From positions 2,797-26,452 of IMG/VR virus record IMGVR_UViG_3300030406_003266: a DNA stretch of 23,656 bases; one strand, written 5' to 3'. The translations under genes and the position numbers were made by a program. Of the stretch, positions 19,858 through 23,656 are shown piece after piece. Position 1 is the first letter of the stretch. Every line of letters begins with the position of its first letter. A model generated the notes under the pieces. The model ran no database searches, was not told the origin of the DNA, and saw only the letters and a program-made list of their open reading frames with translations. This DNA is from a virus.

Positions 19858-20874
19858 ATGGCAGAAGAAGCACAAAACATTGAAGAATTAGAAACCATCG
19901 ATGTAGAAATTACAGATGAAAAGATAGAAAAAGCTGCAGTCCCTGAACACAGAAGAGTAGAGGATGAGGTTCAAGAAGAGTCTGTAAACATTGATTTAGA
20001 TCAAAACAAGGAAGTTACTCCTGTAACTGAGGATGAAATAAAAGAAGATTTTGAAGTTTCTCCTCAAGTTGAAGAAAAAGCCAAAGATCAATCAGATATA
20101 GAGAAAAGAGCATCTCTTGCACAAAACAGGATTAACAAAGCAGTAGCACAAGCCAAAGAGTTTCAAAGAAGGGAGTTGATGGCCGTTCAATATGCTAAAG
20201 AGTTAAAAGAACAAAATGAGCAATTAAGGCAATCTCAAAAGTCTTTTCAAAATAGTTATGGAGATGAATTTACAAATCGTGTTGAATCTCAAATAACTTT
20301 AGCAAGACAAGCTTTAAAAACAGCCACTGAGTCCCAGGATCCTGATGCAATAGCTACAGCTACAGAAGCTTTAACAATGGCTACTTCAGATAAAGCTAGA
20401 CTTGAACAATATAGGCAAGATCAAAAAAGGTATGAAGAACAAGAAGCAGCTTATAACGAACAAGTTAAAAATCAACCAGATTACTTTGAACAACAACCAG
20501 TTCAAGAGTATGAAGATCCTTCAGACAATGCTAAAAGATGGGCACAAGAAAACACTTGGTTTGGAAAAGATCAAATTGCAACTTCAGTTGCTTTTGCAAT
20601 TCACAATCAATTAGAGAACGAAGGGTTTGACCTTGAGTCTGATGAATACTATAGTGAATTAAATAACAGAGTGCGACAAGAGTTGCCTCATAAATTTAAC
20701 GTGGAAGCGGACAAAAAACCCGTCCAAACAGTCGCTTCAGCCACACGCAATACATCGACAGGACGCAAACAAAATCGTATCGAGTTGACACCGAGCGAAC
20801 AAGCACTAGCTAAAAAGCTTGGAGTGTCATTTAAAGATTACGCAATACAAAAAGCGAGGTTAGAAAGATCATGA
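19858..20874 (+). CDS. Scaffold (capsid assembly) protein
   Basis: A 338-aa protein: a very acidic N-terminus (about 1-85, Glu/Asp/Val-rich), then long helices (SLAQNRINKAVAQAKEFQRREL, shortened here) with coiled-coil character to about residue 215, then WAQENTWFGKDQIAT, an acidic SDEYYSELNNRVRQELP segment, and a basic end (TGRKQNRIELTPSEQALAKKLG). This composition and the segment WAxxNxWFGxDxxxT recall scaffold or capsid-assembly proteins of P22-like and cyanophage-like viruses. It would guide capsid protein assembly and leave the prohead. AGGAG lies about 7 nt before ATG 19858. Confidence 0.8.
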   Translation: MAEEAQNIEELETIDVEITDEKIEKAAVPEHRRVEDEVQEESVNIDLDQNKEVTPVTEDEIKEDFEVSPQVEEKAKDQSDIEKRASLAQNRINKAVAQAKEFQRRELMAVQYAKELKEQNEQLRQSQKSFQNSYGDEFTNRVESQITLARQALKTATESQDPDAIATATEALTMATSDKARLEQYRQDQKRYEEQEAAYNEQVKNQPDYFEQQPVQEYEDPSDNAKRWAQENTWFGKDQIATSVAFAIHNQLENEGFDLESDEYYSELNNRVRQELPHKFNVEADKKPVQTVASATRNTSTGRKQNRIELTPSEQALAKKLGVSFKDYAIQKARLERS

Positions 20875-21374
20875 CAAAAGATAAAGAAACAGTGATTCAA
20901 GATGAAGATGTTAGAGCTTCAAGAAGTTCTGATACTAGAGCAAAAGACGAAAGACCAAAAGTCTGGAAAATGCCTTCTGCTTTAGAACTGCCAGAGGAAG
21001 TTATACAAAAAGCTGAATCTGAAGGTATAAAATATCATTGGATTAGAGAATCTGTACTAGGGCAAGATGACAAAACGAATGTCTCAAAAAGATTTCGTGA
21101 AGGATTCGTCCCGGTAAAGCCTGAAGAAATATCTGGATTTCACGATCTTCCTACAGTCGATGATGGTCGACATGCCGGCGTTATAGGTGTGGGTGGGTTG
21201 ATACTGTGCAAAATTGATAAAGAAATCGCAGATCAAAGAAACCAATTTTTTGAACAACAAACTCAAAACCAAATGACTGCCGTAGAGAACGACCTAATGC
21301 GTGAAGAGAATCCTGCGATGCCAATTTCAAGTAAAGTGTCATCAAAGGTTACTTTTGGAGGAAGCAGTAAGTAA
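20871..21374 (+). CDS. Conserved virion-region protein
   Basis: A 167-aa protein with YHWIRESVLGQDDKTNVSKR, FREGFVPVKPEE, GVGGLILCKIDKEI and a C-terminus that is Ser/Lys-rich (SSKVTFGGSSK). The pattern HWhRxxhLGxxDKTNVSxxFREGxxPV is shared by phage proteins of unknown function encoded between scaffold and capsid genes in marine phages. It is probably a virion component. ATG 20871 overlaps the scaffold stop by ATGA, with only a weak GAGG upstream. Confidence 0.8.
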   Translation: MTKDKETVIQDEDVRASRSSDTRAKDERPKVWKMPSALELPEEVIQKAESEGIKYHWIRESVLGQDDKTNVSKRFREGFVPVKPEEISGFHDLPTVDDGRHAGVIGVGGLILCKIDKEIADQRNQFFEQQTQNQMTAVENDLMREENPAMPISSKVSSKVTFGGSSK

Positions 21375-21412
21375 TTACTACTTCTATAATAAACATTAAC
21401 TAGGAAACTATT

Positions 21413-21991
21413 ATGGCAAATACAAATGCTAAATTCGGTTTAAGGCCTATAGGGAAACTTGGAAGCGGTGCTAATAGCACTGGTACTACTGAGTATAGAA
21501 TTCTTTCAGGCACAACCGGAAGTATCTTTACAGGCGACCCAGTAGTAATGAAAGCCACAGGCGGCATAGCTGTTGCTGCGGCTGGAGATTTATTACTAGG
21601 AGTCTTTCAGGGATGCCAGTACACTGATTCAGCGGGAGAGGTGCAATTTTCACCTTATTTCCCTGATGGTACTGTGACATCAGACGCAGTTGCTTTCGTA
21701 GTTGACGATCCTAATGCTTTATTTGAAGTTCAAAGTGCTGCTACAGGTAGTGTTACACAAACAGTTGTTGGCTTAAACGCTGACATTGTTTACGCTGCTG
21801 GTAGTACAACCACTGGTAAATCTAATGTAGATCTCAGTGGAACTATGGCTACAGGTACAGCTCAATGTAGAATTGTTGGATTTTCCAATGATCCAGAGAA
21901 CAATGCTCTTGGAACAGGAAGTCTTTCTACAAACGTCAACATGATTGTTAAAATTAACGAGCACTTCTATGCTCAAACTACAGGAGTTTAG
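21413..21991 (+). CDS. Probable capsid decoration protein
   Basis: A 192-aa protein rich in Gly, Ala, Thr and Ser, predicted as beta structure. It begins MANTNAKFGLRPIGKLGSG, with TGDPVVMKATGGIAVAAAGDL, then LGVFQGCQYTDSAGEVQFSP and a C-terminal NVNMIVKINEHFYAQTT. The length, composition and position immediately before the major capsid gene fit a head decoration or stabilising protein. It could instead be a minor structural protein. AGGA lies 7 nt before ATG 21413, and the next gene starts 2 nt after the stop. Confidence 0.7.
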   Translation: MANTNAKFGLRPIGKLGSGANSTGTTEYRILSGTTGSIFTGDPVVMKATGGIAVAAAGDLLLGVFQGCQYTDSAGEVQFSPYFPDGTVTSDAVAFVVDDPNALFEVQSAATGSVTQTVVGLNADIVYAAGSTTTGKSNVDLSGTMATGTAQCRIVGFSNDPENNALGTGSLSTNVNMIVKINEHFYAQTTGV

Positions 21992-21993
21992 TA

Positions 21994-22902
21994 ATGGCGA
22001 TTAATCGATCACAACTAGCTAAAGAGCTAGAACCAGGGCTAAATGCTTTGTTTGGAATGGAGTACGACCGCTACGAAAACGAACATGCTGAAATCTTTGA
22101 AACCGAGTCTTCGGACAGAGCTTTTGAAGAGGAAACATTGATCGTTGGTTTTGGTAATGCCAAAGTGAAAGCAGAAGGAAACGCTGTTGAATTTGATTCA
22201 GCTTCCGAAGGTTTCACTGCTAGGTATTCACACGAAACCATAGCTTTAGCGTTTGCTCTTACAGAAGAAGCAATAGAGGATAATCTTTATGACCGCTTGG
22301 GGGCTAGATATACCAAGGCGTTAGCGAGATCTATGGCTCATACTAAGCAAGTGAAAGCTGCTGCTGTATTGAATAATGCTTTCTCATCTAGCTTCACAGG
22401 TGGAGACGGTGTTTCATTAGTAAACACATCTCACCCTTTAGCTGGTGGAGGAACATTCTCAAACAGACCAAGCACTTACACTGACTTGAATGAGACTTCG
22501 TTAGAAGACGCTTTAATCGCAGTATCAACTTTTACTGACGACAAAAGCATGATTCTTGCTCTACAAGGTAAGAAGTTAATTATTCCACCACAATTACAAT
22601 TTGTGGCAGATAGACTACTTCAAACTCCGGGCAGAGTCGGAACTTCTGATAACGACATCAATGCTATTAGGAATATGGGTATGGTCCCTGAAGGTTATTC
22701 AGTTAACCACTTCTTAACAGACAACGATGCGTGGTTCTTGTTAACAGATTGTCCAGATGGATTTAAACACTTTGAGAGATCACCTCTTTCAACTTCTATG
22801 GAAGGTGACTTTGATACTGGTAATGTCAGGTTCAAAGCTAGAGAGAGATACTCATTTGGATTCTCGAATCCAAGAGCAGTGTTTGCATCTCAAGGAGCGT
22901 AA
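21994..22902 (+). CDS. Major capsid protein, Mu gpT-like
   Basis: A 302-aa protein matching Mu-like major head subunit (gpT) proteins along most of its length. It has LAKELEPGLNALFGMEYDRY at the start, SSDRAFEEETLIVGFG, FTARYSHETIALAFALTEEA, LARSMAHTKQVKAA and SMEGDFDTGNVRFKARERYS near the end. It is expected to adopt the HK97 fold and form the icosahedral shell. AGGAG lies 7 nt before ATG 21994. A strong terminator follows 25 nt after the stop. A P22-like portal beside a Mu-like capsid protein is a mixed arrangement. Confidence 0.92.
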   Translation: MAINRSQLAKELEPGLNALFGMEYDRYENEHAEIFETESSDRAFEEETLIVGFGNAKVKAEGNAVEFDSASEGFTARYSHETIALAFALTEEAIEDNLYDRLGARYTKALARSMAHTKQVKAAAVLNNAFSSSFTGGDGVSLVNTSHPLAGGGTFSNRPSTYTDLNETSLEDALIAVSTFTDDKSMILALQGKKLIIPPQLQFVADRLLQTPGRVGTSDNDINAIRNMGMVPEGYSVNHFLTDNDAWFLLTDCPDGFKHFERSPLSTSMEGDFDTGNVRFKARERYSFGFSNPRAVFASQGA

Positions 22903-22927
22903 GTTCTAGAGAACGTCTCGAAGAAAA

Positions 22928-22951
22928 GGGAGCTTTGGCTCCCTTTTTTTT
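22928..22951 (+). terminator. Strong terminator after the capsid gene
   Basis: GGGAGC (22928-22933), loop TTTG, GCTCCC (22938-22943), then eight T (22944-22951). An A-rich run before the stem makes it partly two-way. It separates the head genes from the following structural unit, which therefore needs its own promoter. Confidence 0.93.
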
Positions 22952-22967
22952 ATTTCATTTTTACTAA

Positions 22968-22980
22968 TATCTGTTATACA
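22968..22980 (+). promoter_or_regulatory. Extended -10 promoter for the gene at 23069
   Basis: TGTTATACA (22972-22980) gives an extended -10 (TG-n-TATACA). It sits in the 11-mer TATCTGTTATA that is shared with the promoter at 9511-9521. It lies directly downstream of the terminator, and a start near 22987 would open the leader just before the paired stems. Confidence 0.5.
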
Positions 22981-22990
22981 ATCGAAAGGA

Positions 22991-23047
22991 CTAGGATAAT
23001 AAATTGTTCTATAGACTGACCTAGCAGACAAGCCGAGACTATAGAAC
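22991..23047 (+). promoter_or_regulatory. Possible H-type pseudoknot leader
   Basis: CTAGG (22991-22995) can pair with CCTAG (23020-23024), and GTTCTATAG (23006-23014) with CTATAGAAC (23039-23047). The arms interleave, so both stems can coexist as a pseudoknot (5 and 9 pairs). The leader ends in a very strong ribosome site, AAAGGAGG, before ATG 23069. Confidence 0.5.
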
Positions 23048-23068
23048 TTATTTCCAAAGGAGGAAATT

Positions 23069-23575
23069 ATGGCAAAATCGACATTTTCAGGACCAGTTAA
23101 ATCTTTATCTGGTTTTATTTCAGCAGGTAATGCAGCAGTAGTCAGCTTAACAGCAGACACTACACTTACAGTAGCAGCACACGCAGGTAAAATTCTTACA
23201 TGTAATGATGCTGATGGTAAGTTCACACTACCAAGTATTGTAGCTACAGCACCAGGATCTGATGATGATCCTAATCAAACTAACAACTTGGGTGCAAGTT
23301 TCTTCTTTGTTGTAGAAACAGCAGCCACAGATATGGATATTAAAACTGACGGAACAGATAAGTTTGTTGGTGGTCTTTACACAGGCGTTAATAATGCTAC
23401 AGGTAAAACTTTCATATCTGGTGCATCTAACGATGTAATCACTTTGAATGGAACTACTAAAGGTGGTTTGGTCGGTAGTATTATTAAAGTAACTGCTATG
23501 GCTTCTGCCAAGTATGCAGTAGAAGGTATTACATTAGGTTCAGGAACTTTAGTAACACCATTTGCTGACGCTTAA
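23069..23575 (+). CDS. Probable virion structural protein
   Basis: A 168-aa Thr/Gly/Ala-rich, beta-rich protein starting MAKSTFSGPVKSLSGFISAG. The centre has a Gly/Thr-rich repeat-like region, with FFFVVETAATDMDI, TDKFVGGLYTGVN, VITLNGTTKGGLVGS and a stable C-terminus. The exceptionally strong ribosome site (AAAGGAGG 7 nt upstream) and separate promoter suggest a high-copy virion protein, perhaps a decoration or tail component. The family is not identified with certainty. It is followed after 13 nt by another structural gene. Confidence 0.72.
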   Translation: MAKSTFSGPVKSLSGFISAGNAAVVSLTADTTLTVAAHAGKILTCNDADGKFTLPSIVATAPGSDDDPNQTNNLGASFFFVVETAATDMDIKTDGTDKFVGGLYTGVNNATGKTFISGASNDVITLNGTTKGGLVGSIIKVTAMASAKYAVEGITLGSGTLVTPFADA

Positions 23576-23588
23576 TAGGGAGTAAATA

Positions 23589-23656
23589 ATGGCTGATACA
23601 GTAACTTCCCAAACTATTCAGGATGGTGAAAGAGTTGCTATTTTAAAGTTTACCAA
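23589..23656 (+). CDS. Structural protein, partial (N-terminus only)
   Basis: The first 22 residues are visible: MADTVTSQTIQDGERV then AILKFT. GGGAG lies 6-7 nt before ATG 23589. The start MADTVTSQTh-DGxR-hAhhKFT is typical of phage structural proteins in marine phages, usually followed by a beta-rich domain. The gene runs off the right edge. Confidence 0.7.
   Translation, partial: MADTVTSQTIQDGERVAILKFT

Noticed and set aside
1-23656. Search for integrase, CI-type repressor, CRISPR array and tRNA genes
   Set aside because: None seen by eye on either strand; lifestyle therefore cannot be decided from this window alone.

Overview
The window looks like part of the genome of a tailed double-stranded DNA bacteriophage (Caudoviricetes), probably marine. 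Evidence for this is the gene set: terminase small and large subunits, a P22-type portal, a phage co-chaperonin, a scaffold and a Mu gpT-like major capsid protein. Genes are tightly packed with ATGA or TAATG stop/start overlaps, there are many very small genes, and the DNA is AT-rich. I see no integrase, rRNA, tRNA or CRISPR array. The marine origin and the lack of lysogeny genes are inferences; the host cannot be named from this sequence.

Layout. (1) 1-400: a minus-strand gene running off the left edge, behind a near-consensus promoter. (2) 411-614: divergent promoters and a nested, RNA-foldable leader. (3) 615-4721, plus strand: a Cro-like regulator, a primase-polymerase/RepA-type helicase fusion, a cytosine-C5 DNA methyltransferase (Dcm), a second long gene lying wholly inside Dcm in another frame, a zinc-ribbon protein and a small basic protein. 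(4) 4722-5034: non-coding, dense in TGCAC motifs, directly upstream of the small terminase gene (5035-5571). (5) 5546-8873, minus strand: fourteen small genes, probably host takeover or metabolism, including an exonuclease VII small-subunit (XseB) homologue and a DUF3310 protein. (6) 8874-9552: a long control region with a helically phased TTGCG/GTGCG motif array and GC-rich hairpins. (7) 9553-9747: one plus-strand gene, then back-to-back terminators. (8) 10004-11267: five minus-strand small genes. (9) 11268-11400: a divergent promoter region with a 17-bp palindrome, then two plus-strand genes ending in a strong terminator at 12298-12323. (10) 12620 to the end, plus strand: the head module. 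Its order is TerL, a basic AT-hook protein, a basic small protein, portal, an AT-hook coiled-coil protein, a small Gly-rich protein, a Pro-rich protein, a small helical protein, GroES-like co-chaperonin, scaffold, a virion-associated protein, a decoration-like protein and the major capsid protein. A terminator follows, then a possible pseudoknot leader and two further structural genes.

How it fits together. The left cluster replicates and methylates the DNA. The minus-strand blocks probably encode accessory proteins. TerS and TerL would package DNA through the portal into a prohead built from capsid protein on the scaffold, with the phage GroES probably adapting the host GroEL for capsid folding. 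The most notable observations are the 1.15-kb dual-coded Dcm locus with six repeats readable in both frames, the phage-borne XseB without a visible XseA, the helically phased motif array near 9.0-9.1 kb, the structured leader upstream of the regulator, and TGCAC repeats beside TerS that may be a packaging or replication site.
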